In this document: positions 1 through 8,310 of the stretch, in pieces
Numbering within the stretch: the stretch's first letter is position 1
Layout: every line of letters starts with the position of its first letter
Origin: Blastocystis hominis
Lineage: Eukaryota; Sar; Bigyra; Opalinata; Blastocystidae
Length of the DNA stretch: 64,000 nt
Reading direction: 5' to 3'
NCBI RefSeq assembly: GCF_000151665.1
Contig: NW_013171817.1
Coordinates: 1 to 64,000 of the forward strand
Notes under the pieces: generated by a model
The model's input: only the letters and a program-made list of their open reading frames with translations
Databases searched by the model: none
Told to the model about the DNA's origin: nothing
Position numbers and translations under genes: made by a program

Positions 1-224
1 GGATATTCACATGGCGCCACGTCCGTTTCCGTGTACTCCTCGTTCAATACAACCAACGGAGACTGTCGTCGTTCTTGCATGTTGTTCACTCGATCAAGGA
101 CAAGGCAGGTGCCAGGCGATTCTCCCTTCATAGTCGCTCTGTCGATTACCATGTCGCTTTTGATGAGATTGTTACTCGTGAATTCATGTTCGTACGTTCG
201 AGCAATGTTGAACACTAGATTCAT
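1..224 (-). CDS. Unknown element protein, partial at window edge
   Basis: An open frame starts with ATG at 224-222 and runs leftward without a stop to the window edge, giving at least 74 residues. It begins MNLVFNIARTYEHEF. Its start overlaps the stop of the next upstream gene as ATGA, an arrangement expected for adjacent virus-like genes on one strand. The start lies in the TAATAAATG context shared by other genes of this element. No domain is recognised. Confidence 0.6.
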   Translation of the reverse strand, partial: MNLVFNIARTYEHEFTSNNLIKSDMVIDRATMKGESPGTCLVLDRVNNMQERRQSPLVVLNEEYTETDVAPCEY

Positions 225-1396
225 TTATTATTTCCTCCTGAAACAGTGAAGCCGATCAGCAGGTACACGTTCCCAATGAACGATAGCGGGTCACCATTTT
301 CGTCCTTCAGTTCATACACGATGCGATCAAGCAATTCAGAACATGGTACCAACATGCGATTCTTGTAGAAGTAATTCTTGTACAAGTTGTCCATCGGGAC
401 ATTCGCAAGCAGTGGTATCGTCTTGCTTTTCACGATGTTGCAATACAGCTGTATGTTCGATAGACCGTTCGTGATATCGACAGGATACTCGGCAACCATT
501 GGACCATAGTTGGCATAGTACACACCATCGTCGAAAGGGATACGCCATGTATGCGATTGCGATCCTGAAGCGGGAATGATCGTGCCAAGGTTGCCACTCA
601 ACGAGAACACATAGTCAGCGTGAATGTAGTACCCATCTGACTCAGCTTTCCATCGTATGTCAAGTGCAGCCGAGTCAAAACATTGGTTCATGTGCCATAT
701 CATGTCAGCCTGTGTCAATCGTGATGGTATGGTCCACTTGTGGTTCACCGTGTCATCCGTGTACGTGATATCAGTCTCGGGGGAAGCACTGCTTCCCTCT
801 TCGTCCAGTGTCATCATTCCGTACGGGAAGCGAATCGTCGTGTTAGCCGTGTACGACTCAGATTGTTCCCAGTCAACGAAGGTATTCAATGATGGAACAA
901 CAACTTCATCATTCCTCACATACGTAACACGTGTTGGTTGTATGAAGTCAAATGACACAGCACGATCGGAATACGTACTACCTTTGATCATATTCGTCAC
1001 ATTCAGTCCATCGATGTTCGCCATCGCAAACTCGTAAGGTGACGTCAACTCGGGCATCCTGATGTAGTAATTGCGATAAAACTCGAAATAACAAGACAAA
1101 TACACACCACCTGGTTCAGCGTATGGTCCGGGTATAATCTTGAAACATGGATTATCACAAAACAATATGAATCGTGGTTCTGTACCATTTCGACATCCCA
1201 TTCGTACTCGACCACCATTATCTGCAATGACATATACCAAGTACCCTCCGAGAGACGCATCTACATATATCTTATTGATCACATTAGCGATCATATTCAC
1301 GATATCAATAGCGCTATAATGACCTCGTTGGATTGTGAGAGGTCTTTCTCCATATCCACGTATTCCAAGTATATAATTCGTGGTATCGATAAACAC
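221..1396 (-). CDS. Polinton structural protein with repeated beta-domain; N-terminus probably damaged
   Basis: This 391-residue frame has the pattern seen in Polinton virion proteins: a C-terminal part with DRIVYELKDENGDPLSFIG, resembling a conserved structural-protein tail of adintovirus/Maverick elements. Its opening residues IDTTNYILG...LTIQRGHYSAIDIV match the first domain of the neighbouring 596-residue protein (VDTTNVI...VTIPAGYYTISEII), so the two are paralogous or parts of one multidomain protein. The frame opens only with GTG at 1396; upstream in frame is a TGA with no ATG between, so the real start is lost or fused. A palindromic hairpin (781-797) sits inside it and is translated through. 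It is probably a minor capsid or spike component; the exact role is not shown. Confidence 0.6.
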   Translation of the reverse strand: MFIDTTNYILGIRGYGERPLTIQRGHYSAIDIVNMIANVINKIYVDASLGGYLVYVIADNGGRVRMGCRNGTEPRFILFCDNPCFKIIPGPYAEPGGVYLSCYFEFYRNYYIRMPELTSPYEFAMANIDGLNVTNMIKGSTYSDRAVSFDFIQPTRVTYVRNDEVVVPSLNTFVDWEQSESYTANTTIRFPYGMMTLDEEGSSASPETDITYTDDTVNHKWTIPSRLTQADMIWHMNQCFDSAALDIRWKAESDGYYIHADYVFSLSGNLGTIIPASGSQSHTWRIPFDDGVYYANYGPMVAEYPVDITNGLSNIQLYCNIVKSKTIPLLANVPMDNLYKNYFYKNRMLVPCSELLDRIVYELKDENGDPLSFIGNVYLLIGFTVSGGNNK

Positions 1397-1498
1397 TCTA
1401 GTGTGATATATACTATCCTCGGAATATCAAGGTCCAATCGAGGAACCATTTGATGATACCAAGTCACCTGTATTTTCTGATGTGATATGCAATTCCAA

Positions 1499-3289
1499 TT
1501 ATGGTGCATAGTCGTTCGCAGTCCATGACATGCTTTCTTTATTGTCATTCACCGTCCACGCAATTGCATTCTGGTGAGATGGAGGTAGTTCCATAGCACT
1601 TGCATATCGAGCTTTGAGTTCATTAAAACAGGTGGTTGTAAGAGTATTCATCTTGATCGGGGTAGACGTATCGTCCGTTATGTAGAATTCTCCACTATCG
1701 AGTAATGAACCATCAGCTAGGCGCATCGTGTATGTCACAAGAGGCTTTAGCAGGAACCGATTATCAGTTGTACGCATTTTCCAGTCATACGCAATGAAGG
1801 TGTTTGATCCTATGTACGCATGACCACCAATACCTTGATCATTCGTCATATCAGGTGGTGAATCGCTTTCAGGGTTGAACGAAGTTTCCACAGGTCGTTC
1901 GATGCACAGATTTCGTACCGTTGATGCCAATTTGAACCATGGAGTCCAACCAAAACCATCGATCGTCGTGTCAATACTGGATCGATCGAAATACCATCCG
2001 TCTGCTTGGACATTGAAGCGAACATGATCATCCTCGATTGTCATGGACGTGAGTGGAAGCACTTTCACCATTTCAGCACCGACAGCCTCGATGAACTCGG
2101 AGAACGTGTAGTAACCGACAGGCAATGTCAACATGTGCGATTCCCTGCCATCAGTAACAACCACGTGATTACACGAGGAAGACATGTAGTAGCGCTTCGG
2201 GTTATCCACTCCTTTCACCAAGATATCCGATTCGAATCCAAGGATCGACCTGATCTCTGGTGCATTCGTGAAATCAATCATGTAGAAGTGATCTACCGTG
2301 ATGTGGAACGCATTCTCACCGCTATACACCAATTCGAACAGGGCATCACTTGCATTCAGCTTTGCAATGATCGTTTCGATGTCGTATGCGCCGCGTGATA
2401 TCGCGATCTCTTGAATCGTAGCGCCAGCATTGATTAGCACCACTTGATCAGTCGGCACGTTGTGCAACACGAAGTCCGTATACAACGACACAGACGAGAT
2501 GTAGCACTGGTCGAACGACAGAGGATTGTCCAGCTTCACTTCCTTCTTCGTAGTATTACCGAACACTTCGATCATGGAGAATTGGTTCGCAGAGGCAATC
2601 GATGAAGGCACTTCGTCATACACGTCATCAATCGTCAATTGGAGTTCGAATTCGCCGTTCAGTCGCATCATCTTGCCATCCATATCGCGGAAGACGAACA
2701 TCAATTGATCAAACCGAGTGATCATTGGTATGCACACGTCTTCCACAGTTCGCACATAGTCAGTTGTTGGATCGTCAATGATCATCGTGGTGAGCAGGTT
2801 GTTGTTCTGGTTGGCAATCTTCAGGTCCGATGATCGCACGATCGTCGAGTAGACTTGGATCACTTGGCGATTTCGCGTGATATCAATCACGTTCGATCCA
2901 CTGAACGAAGCAGGTAGAATGACCGTTCGTCCATCAAAGCCGAGGATCTCACGAATGTCAGGTGCATCCGTGAAGTCAATGGTGTGTGGGGACTGAATCC
3001 AGATACAGCCGAACGACGAGGCATTCGTGGATATCGAGAATGTAGTATCGGTCATGGTATTGAGCAAGGCAATGATCTCACTGATCGTGTAATAACCAGC
3101 AGGGATTGTCACAGTCTCATCATTGCTGTTAGTAATCACATTCGTCGTGTCTACGTTATTAAACATCGAACCATTAGGATGAAACAGGACAGTCATGGAA
3201 GTGATATAGGGATTCTTGTACTTGTACGGATTAACCCATGTAAATGAGCCGTTGGTAGGTGAGCCTTGAATAAGCATGGAGTAGTGCAT
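1499..3289 (-). CDS. Repeated-domain virion surface protein of the element
   Basis: A 596-residue protein starting at ATG 3289. At least three copies of one module are visible: a stretch like TIPAGYYTISEIIALLN followed by a strand ending in DFTDAPDIREILGF, repeated around residues 60-120, 290-350 and 380-430. Between modules are segments like FVFRDMDGKMMRLNGEFE that resemble structural proteins of Polintons and adintoviruses. No signal peptide or membrane segment is seen. Position at the far end of the capsid block and repetition fit a fibre, vertex or hexon-associated protein. Its stop at 1499 is followed by a readable but broken stretch leading into the 391-residue frame, which suggests an older longer gene. 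Role is inferred. Confidence 0.6.
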   Translation of the reverse strand: MHYSMLIQGSPTNGSFTWVNPYKYKNPYITSMTVLFHPNGSMFNNVDTTNVITNSNDETVTIPAGYYTISEIIALLNTMTDTTFSISTNASSFGCIWIQSPHTIDFTDAPDIREILGFDGRTVILPASFSGSNVIDITRNRQVIQVYSTIVRSSDLKIANQNNNLLTTMIIDDPTTDYVRTVEDVCIPMITRFDQLMFVFRDMDGKMMRLNGEFELQLTIDDVYDEVPSSIASANQFSMIEVFGNTTKKEVKLDNPLSFDQCYISSVSLYTDFVLHNVPTDQVVLINAGATIQEIAISRGAYDIETIIAKLNASDALFELVYSGENAFHITVDHFYMIDFTNAPEIRSILGFESDILVKGVDNPKRYYMSSSCNHVVVTDGRESHMLTLPVGYYTFSEFIEAVGAEMVKVLPLTSMTIEDDHVRFNVQADGWYFDRSSIDTTIDGFGWTPWFKLASTVRNLCIERPVETSFNPESDSPPDMTNDQGIGGHAYIGSNTFIAYDWKMRTTDNRFLLKPLVTYTMRLADGSLLDSGEFYITDDTSTPIKMNTLTTTCFNELKARYASAMELPPSHQNAIAWTVNDNKESMSWTANDYAP

Positions 3290-3322
3290 GGTCTTTCTCT
3301 CTTTACCTTAGTCAACAAGACA

Positions 3323-4369
3323 ATGGGGAGGAATCGAAGTCGTCCCTCGTTGTCCCCATCACATCCATGCATACCATGGCCTACAATGGAAGTCAGGTTA
3401 ACATTGGCCGAAATTGGCAGTCATGGGTTTCCGCGCGTTTCTTGTTATGGACATCGAGGTGAGCAGGTAGACAATGGCAGGAAATGGCAGAAAATGGTCG
3501 AAAAATGGTCGAAAATTGATTTCCGCGGTTATTTGGTAGGAAATGGATTTCCGCGTATTATACGCCATTTCCCTACTACTGGAGCTATTGCTTTCAAGGA
3601 CACCGGTGGAGCCATTGGCTTCAAGGAAGGCGGTGCTTGTAAACCCGGAGGAGCACTAGCCTTCAATGAAGCGCAATTGATGAACGAGCTGACCGGACTC
3701 AAGAAAGGCGGGGCACTTGGTACTCTTGCTGCCACGATCATCCCAGCGCTCATTCAGATGGCTCCACAGATCATCTCAAGCCTCAAAGAGCTAGTGAAGG
3801 GTAAGGAGGGTGGCGCGCTGAAATTCGGCGGTGCTTCTGCTGTGTTCCTCAATGGAATCAACCCATCCGACTACGACGATGTGTTGAAGACCATGAAAGC
3901 CATTGAACGACAAAGTAAAAACATCGAAGTCCGAGGTGGAGCAATGTACGCCGGTTCAAGTCGTGTTGGCACGTTCTTCAAGAATGCCTGGAACAAGATC
4001 AAAGGATGGTATGACAACAATGCCGACAAGTTGAAACCCATCACCGATATCCTGGTGAATGCTGGCACGAATGCTGCGAACAACGCGATCAACAAGGGTG
4101 TGAACTATGTATCCCAGAAGACAGGATCGGACACTGTGAAACAGATCGCGAACGTGGTGGGTGACATGACAAAAGAAGGGATAACCGATGTCGCCAATAG
4201 ACTCCAAGGAAAGGAAAGCAAAGCCGGCACTGGCTACGACATTTCGGACCTCTCGGACGAGGTGAACGCAATGGCAGTCCCGGCGAAAAAAAAGAATCGC
4301 ATCCTCACCTCCCTTCCACAGAACGAGAACAAGATAGAGAAGTCAGTGATCCGAAGGAGAGTGTACTGA
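3323..4369 (+). CDS. GGA-repeat virion protein, possibly pVI-like; start uncertain
   Basis: The reliable part begins near 3585 and gives about 260 residues. It opens with several GGA units (GGAIGFK, GGACKPGGALAFN, GGALGTLAA, GGALKFGGAS, RGGAM), then a hydrophobic amphipathic stretch, TLAATIIPALIQMAPQIIS, and a basic C-terminus ending IRRRVY. Adenain-type proteases cut after GG or GX-G, and the protease gene is the next gene downstream, so a precursor processed like adenovirus protein VI is a reasonable guess. The frame stays open upstream through a degenerate repeat block (3408-3580) that resembles the right terminus of the element, so the native N-terminus may have been replaced. The first in-frame ATG is at 3323, but no start is convincing. 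Confidence 0.5.
   Translation: MGRNRSRPSLSPSHPCIPWPTMEVRLTLAEIGSHGFPRVSCYGHRGEQVDNGRKWQKMVEKWSKIDFRGYLVGNGFPRIIRHFPTTGAIAFKDTGGAIGFKEGGACKPGGALAFNEAQLMNELTGLKKGGALGTLAATIIPALIQMAPQIISSLKELVKGKEGGALKFGGASAVFLNGINPSDYDDVLKTMKAIERQSKNIEVRGGAMYAGSSRVGTFFKNAWNKIKGWYDNNADKLKPITDILVNAGTNAANNAINKGVNYVSQKTGSDTVKQIANVVGDMTKEGITDVANRLQGKESKAGTGYDISDLSDEVNAMAVPAKKKNRILTSLPQNENKIEKSVIRRRVY
3408..3583 (+). repeat. Internal copy of the element's terminal-type repeat
   Basis: This block contains the same degenerate parts as the right end of the element: GGCMGAAA runs, TTTCCGCG, a GAGGTGAGCAGGTAG-like stretch, and at its end CGCCATTTCCCTACTACT, which is also present at 17,902-17,919. The orientation is the same as at the right end, not inverted. 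Confidence 0.75.
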
Positions 4370-4410
4370 GGGACAGCAAAGCTGCCCCGGGAGGAAGCTA
4401 TGCTTCCTCC
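4370..4410. repeat. Double-hairpin palindromic element (DHE-like) 1
   Basis: Two adjacent hairpins with three-base loops. The first has GGGACAGC paired with GCTGCCCC around AAA (one mismatch). The second has GGAGGAAGC perfectly paired with GCTTCCTCC around TAT. It sits directly after the stop of the GGA-repeat gene. Confidence 0.8.
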
Positions 4411-4440
4411 GTATTAGGTAGGCTATACACCCACGGCTAC

Positions 4441-4830
4441 ATGAATGTGGATGCTGAACCAATGACTTTCGATGAAGTTCGAAAACTGGCCAAAAAACTC
4501 GAGATACCCGACTTCGATGTGATGGAATTGGACAAGTACAAGTCCTTGGCAAAGAAGTACAAAGAACCAGCGAATTGCATCATCTGGATACCCTTTGAAA
4601 ACAATGGCAACCTCGGCCACTTCGTGTCTTGCTTCCGTGAACCCGATGGCACGCTGAACTACCAGGACAGCTTTGGTGAGATGAATGACTTCCCGCTGGC
4701 AGGTACGAACCGTGTGTTCCGTGTGAACAAAGTGAAATACCAGTCGATCTTTGCCAACAACTGTGGCTACCTGGCACTCCTTCACTTGTACACGCACGAC
4801 GCTGTTGACCCGGCTATCCAGAGGTTGTAG
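4441..4830 (+). CDS. Adenain-like cysteine protease of the Polinton
   Basis: A 129-residue protein with the C48/C5 (adenain/Ulp1) layout: histidine in LGHFVSC near residue 59, acidic residue in YQDSFG near 75, glutamine in KYQSIF near 100 and the nucleophile in NNCGYLAL near 107. Polinton and adenovirus proteases of this family cut capsid precursors during particle maturation. The length is short but complete for a Polinton protease. The gene sits between the possible pVI-like precursor and the packaging ATPase, as expected for the morphogenesis block. The start ATG at 4441 lacks the TAAATG context of most element genes. A TTTTCACTTTGG motif follows the stop by about 20 bases. The family assignment is firm; the substrate is inferred. 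Confidence 0.85.
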   Translation: MNVDAEPMTFDEVRKLAKKLEIPDFDVMELDKYKSLAKKYKEPANCIIWIPFENNGNLGHFVSCFREPDGTLNYQDSFGEMNDFPLAGTNRVFRVNKVKYQSIFANNCGYLALLHLYTHDAVDPAIQRL

Positions 4831-4852
4831 AAGTAAATGAATAATAAACCCA

Positions 4853-4864
4853 TTTTCACTTTGG
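4853..4864 (+). terminator. Putative 3'-end motif TTTTCACTTTGG (protease gene)
   Basis: Lies about 22 nt after the protease stop in the sense direction. The same 12-mer or a close variant follows five other stops of the element. Confidence 0.45.
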
Positions 4865-4906
4865 AGGCGACAATGTCGCCTCGGGAGAGAAACATAGTTT
4901 CGCCCC
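4863..4906. repeat. Double-hairpin palindromic element 2
   Basis: The first hairpin pairs GAGGCGAC with GTCGCCTC around AAT. The second pairs GAAAC with GTTTC around ATA, with an outer GGG/CCC closing stem and two mismatches. It lies between two convergent genes. Confidence 0.75.
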
Positions 4907-4922
4907 TCTTTGGGTATCACGA

Positions 4923-6314
4923 TTATGTCAAATCGTACTTGGAACGCAATCCTTTGCCTCGGGACGACTTCGTCATCCCGGTGGGACAAAGTCCCGCCAT
5001 GCCTTTTTTGTGCTTTGTTGGTTCTGGAGGTGTGTAGTTTGTCATGCCATCCTTCGGTTTCTGTACGAACTGGAATTCCTTCGTGTTGATGGCTTTACTG
5101 TAGTCCTGTGGTTTGATTTCAACGGCCTCTTTGATGTCCAAGAGATTGTATGTGCGTGCCTTATTCACTTTGGAGGCAACGGTTTGCGTGGTCTTCTGTC
5201 GTCCCAATTCCTGCTCGAGTTGCTGTACTTGTCGTTGTTTCTCTTCCACTTCCTTCCTCTTTCGTTCATCACTTAATGCCTTCGGTAACTTCGATCGCAT
5301 CTTGTTGATTGCCTGTTGTTTGCTACTCAGCTCGTATGGGACGTACTCGACCAGCGAATCGTCGTCCAGGTAGTACCATCGTGTGTGTATGCCCATCTGG
5401 ATATCACGAAGTACCTCGCTCAAATTGGAAGGTGGTGGTATTTTCATTTTGCGCCATAGATCCTCGCGTCCAAGGATGTCATAGTACAAGAAGATTCGAG
5501 TGGCATTATCCAGAATCTTGTTGCTCAATCGAGAGAATCCTTGGAATGCAATGAAGCAACTGGTCTTTCGATGTCGACTCATGCAAGCCATGGTGTCCAT
5601 GAAGTTCACTACCCAGTGATCGTTCGGCTTCGTGTACAGGTCGTCGAAGATGTAGATGGATGGATATGTGGTGTCGTTGTAGATGGCCACACTTGATCCA
5701 TCCTCATTCAATTGTTTGTACGCGACGTCCTCGCTATCCGTGAACGGGGGAATCTCCGATCCCCCTCCGTCCGTGTTGATCCATTGTGTCTTGATGCCTG
5801 CTTTGTTGGCGACATGTTTGAGCACTTGTGGACACTTGTTTTCATAGCTGACCTTTCCCATGAAGAAACAGATCTTGTCGAATGAATGAGGTATCTCGTA
5901 GCACAACTGGTTGATGAGGAACGACTTACCCGACTTGGAAGGAGCAATGATGAGTGTGAATTGATTGAGGAATGTGTCCTGGCAATCAAGTTCCCAATCG
6001 AACTTCATAATGCCCATGCTCTCCTTGTTTTGTCGAAGATCCTGCAATTGCTCATCAATGGTTTGCTCTGGTTGGATGTAGTCGGCTAGTTCTCGCAGTA
6101 TTTTGGCATATTGCTTGCTCTTCTCTTCATCAGTTTCATTCTCCATCCGTTGTTTGATGGTATCCTGCATTACTTCGGCTTGATTGAGCGTATTCTCTGT
6201 TCTTCTTGTCAATCGTTTGTTGTTATACGGACATCGATGATTGAATCGTCTTATTCGATTCTTAATGGCGAGCAATGTTGTATCAATGTTTGGAATGTAT
6301 GGGGATTCTTCCAT
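4923..6314 (-). CDS. FtsK/HerA-type genome-packaging ATPase
   Basis: A 463-residue protein. A Walker A loop, APSKSGKSFL, lies near residue 125, and a Walker B strand, SIYIFDDLY, near 218, followed by MSRHRKTSCFIAFQGFSRL, a sensor-like strand seen in Polinton, virophage and NCLDV packaging ATPases. These enzymes pump DNA into preformed capsids. The N-terminal 110 residues are charged and helical. The C-terminus is unusual: its last ~30 residues (GLCPTGMTKSSRGKG region) are encoded by a palindromic double hairpin at 4961-4998, so an insertion has extended or replaced the tail. The start is ATG 6314 in the GAATAAATGG context. It lies downstream of the capsid genes on the same strand. Confidence 0.88.
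   Translation of the reverse strand: MEESPYIPNIDTTLLAIKNRIRRFNHRCPYNNKRLTRRTENTLNQAEVMQDTIKQRMENETDEEKSKQYAKILRELADYIQPEQTIDEQLQDLRQNKESMGIMKFDWELDCQDTFLNQFTLIIAPSKSGKSFLINQLCYEIPHSFDKICFFMGKVSYENKCPQVLKHVANKAGIKTQWINTDGGGSEIPPFTDSEDVAYKQLNEDGSSVAIYNDTTYPSIYIFDDLYTKPNDHWVVNFMDTMACMSRHRKTSCFIAFQGFSRLSNKILDNATRIFLYYDILGREDLWRKMKIPPPSNLSEVLRDIQMGIHTRWYYLDDDSLVEYVPYELSSKQQAINKMRSKLPKALSDERKRKEVEEKQRQVQQLEQELGRQKTTQTVASKVNKARTYNLLDIKEAVEIKPQDYSKAINTKEFQFVQKPKDGMTNYTPPEPTKHKKGMAGLCPTGMTKSSRGKGLRSKYDLT
4961..4998. repeat. Double-hairpin palindromic element 3, inside the ATPase gene
   Basis: GGGACGAC pairs with GTCATCCC around TTC, and GGTGGGAC pairs with GTCCCGCC around AAA. It is translated as part of the ATPase C-terminus. 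Confidence 0.8.
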
Positions 6315-6351
6315 TTATTCATGGCAACCACGGCAACCACAACCACGATAG

Positions 6352-6363
6352 CCAAAGTGAAAA
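6352..6363 (-). terminator. Putative 3'-end motif TTTTCACTTTGG (6392-6937 gene)
   Basis: On the minus strand, about 30 nt after the stop of the small capsid-block gene. It is adjacent to direct repeats of GGCAACCAC on the plus strand. Confidence 0.4.
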
Positions 6364-6391
6364 AGGTAGTCACAGCAACCACGGTAGCCAT

Positions 6392-6937
6392 TTACAGGAA
6401 ATCGCAATCGAAGACACTATTCTTATCCTTGATCTTGATTTGCGTTGCTGTGAGAGTTGTGTACGAGAACTCGGTGATATTGCCGTCCTTATCTTCCTTC
6501 ATGAACTCCTTGCTCTCCCCGGTCACCACAAGATCGATCGTTGCATCCTTGTATTCGCGAAGATCGGCACAGGGCACATTTCGCAGATCGATCTTGATAG
6601 GCTTCTTGTCGTTATTCACGATCTTCGTGTTCGGACACAATTTCACTTTGAACTGGATCTCGCCATCGTATTCGCTGTACGGCTGATTCTCTCTCTTCGT
6701 CTCATCGAGGATTCTTTTGAACTCTTCCGATTGCTCCTTGGGCAGTGTGATGGAGAAAGTGTTGAGCAGTTTCTTCTTGTCTGTTTCGAACTTCGAGTTG
6801 TCACCCACGAAAACAATGGTAGCATCGGTGATCTTGCAGACATACTTAGCCGATTCGCCATCTCTCTTGAATCCGGTGGAAGTGAGAGAAATGTTAGAAG
6901 TGTTGAAAAGATCGAAAACCTGAATCTTGTTGCTCAT
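6392..6937 (-). CDS. Small protein of the capsid block (minor capsid or ssDNA-binding)
   Basis: A 181-residue hydrophilic protein, rich in beta-strand-like segments and lysine/aspartate (KIVNNDKKPIKIDLRNV, TYTTLTATQIKIKDK-like tail), with no membrane segment. It lies directly downstream of the major capsid gene on the same strand, the usual place of the Polinton penton-type minor capsid protein. It is shorter than typical pentons, and the charged strand-rich pattern could instead be an OB-fold single-stranded DNA-binding protein. I see no diagnostic motif that separates these options. Upstream, a run of TATAAATA ends about 5 nt before ATG 6937. A 3'-end motif follows its stop. Confidence 0.5.
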   Translation of the reverse strand: MSNKIQVFDLFNTSNISLTSTGFKRDGESAKYVCKITDATIVFVGDNSKFETDKKKLLNTFSITLPKEQSEEFKRILDETKRENQPYSEYDGEIQFKVKLCPNTKIVNNDKKPIKIDLRNVPCADLREYKDATIDLVVTGESKEFMKEDKDGNITEFSYTTLTATQIKIKDKNSVFDCDFL

Positions 6938-6976
6938 ATCTATTTATATTTATGTTTTGAAATCTTTAAGAGCGAC

Positions 6977-8266
6977 TCACGCTCCCACCGTGTTGGCACG
7001 GATCATGATGAGGTGCATCTGGGTCGTCGCTGCAACCTCGTCTTCCAACTCGATTTCAAATTGGATCTGATTCGCTGCTTGCATCGGGAACCACTCGGCT
7101 AACGGGAAGGCAAAGATTCGGAACTGATTCAACCACGTCTTGTACGTCAACAGCGTGTCGTACTCGTCGGAACGACTATTGCAAAGATAGTCCATCCATT
7201 CGAAGAACGTGTGATCAATTCCATCAGGTGTGTTCGTGTTGTCCACATTGATGATACGCTTCTGTTCACCAGCGATATTCAATGAGATCCGACTAACCCG
7301 AATATCCTTGAGTGACGAGAAATCGCCATTGTCGTCCGTGAACATCATGAACACCATCTTGACGGGGAAGTTGACCAACACACGATCATCGATGAAGTTC
7401 TGGCCAGTAGGAATACGGAACGTCTTGGTCATGATCTGGTTCTTCACCAACTGAGTGTCCTCAGGATCGAAGGTGGAATCATCGCTCGTCTTGTAACTGT
7501 GATACCAAAGCGTGCACGTGTCGAAATACACACCGGTGAAAGCCGTGGCTGATGGAACAGCGTCCGGACTTGTAGCGGTATTGATTTTGCCAGCATCGAT
7601 GTAGAAGTATGCATCGTCGTTCGTGGGATAGATCTGAGCATCCATCTGCGTGAGATTGATGAATCGTTCCTGAGAACAACCTTCAAAGATGTCTGCAAAG
7701 TTCACATTGATCGTCGTGTACGCCGTGGTCGATCCAGGTGGCTGTACGAACTTGAGCATGTTGTAGAACAACTTCCCGCCATAAGGTCGACCCAGGATGG
7801 CCGCAGCTCTCTCGGTTTCATCGTCAGTATCGTAGTCCAATGCATCGTAGTAGATGTAGGACAGTTCCTTCAATCCTTCATTCACCACATTGTTGTGCTT
7901 GTTGTCCGTGAGCGCATTCAAGAGTGACCGGATCTGGCCGATGTTTTCGTTGCCTGCACTCAGAGGCAAGGACGCCAAGTTCTCACCATTCCAATAGGTG
8001 TATGTGACCTTCGTGTTGTTCACAATGCCCGACATGTTCTTCTTCACCGGAACATAGATATCCTTCGACGAACTGCCTGCATTATTTGCCAACCCGGTGA
8101 TCTTGAGCTTGAAGGTCATTCGTGACTTGTAGAGATTGAAGTACACGTCATCACCGGATGGAGCGATCGTCCAATTGATCACATCGGCCGACTTGATGTT
8201 ATTGGACTGATTGCTGAACACAATCTGCGATTCGTAGTTATGCACAGGAGGAATTGTAGTAGCCAT
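6977..8266 (-). CDS. Probable major capsid protein (double jelly-roll)
   Basis: A 429-residue protein without signal or membrane segments, with alternating beta-strands throughout and a C-terminal region (NQFRIFAFPLAEWFPMQ, then a strand rich in acidic residues) like that of Polinton and adintovirus hexons. Its length suits a compact double jelly-roll capsid protein. It heads the minus-strand block capsid, small capsid protein, ATPase, which is the conserved Polinton morphogenesis order. The start ATG 8266 is in the context TATAATAAATGG, fitting the TAAATG start motif of this element. The frame is intact. The assignment rests on position, length and general pattern; structure prediction would confirm it. 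Confidence 0.72.
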   Translation of the reverse strand: MATTIPPVHNYESQIVFSNQSNNIKSADVINWTIAPSGDDVYFNLYKSRMTFKLKITGLANNAGSSSKDIYVPVKKNMSGIVNNTKVTYTYWNGENLASLPLSAGNENIGQIRSLLNALTDNKHNNVVNEGLKELSYIYYDALDYDTDDETERAAAILGRPYGGKLFYNMLKFVQPPGSTTAYTTINVNFADIFEGCSQERFINLTQMDAQIYPTNDDAYFYIDAGKINTATSPDAVPSATAFTGVYFDTCTLWYHSYKTSDDSTFDPEDTQLVKNQIMTKTFRIPTGQNFIDDRVLVNFPVKMVFMMFTDDNGDFSSLKDIRVSRISLNIAGEQKRIINVDNTNTPDGIDHTFFEWMDYLCNSRSDEYDTLLTYKTWLNQFRIFAFPLAEWFPMQAANQIQFEIELEDEVAATTQMHLIMIRANTVGA

Positions 8267-8310
8267 TTATTATAGCAGTGAAATTATTTATTCCCATCCA
8301 CGTATAGTAA

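Noticed and set aside
31-249. 72-residue plus-strand open frame at the window start
   Set aside because: Antisense to the minus-strand gene that begins at ATG 224 and runs off the window.
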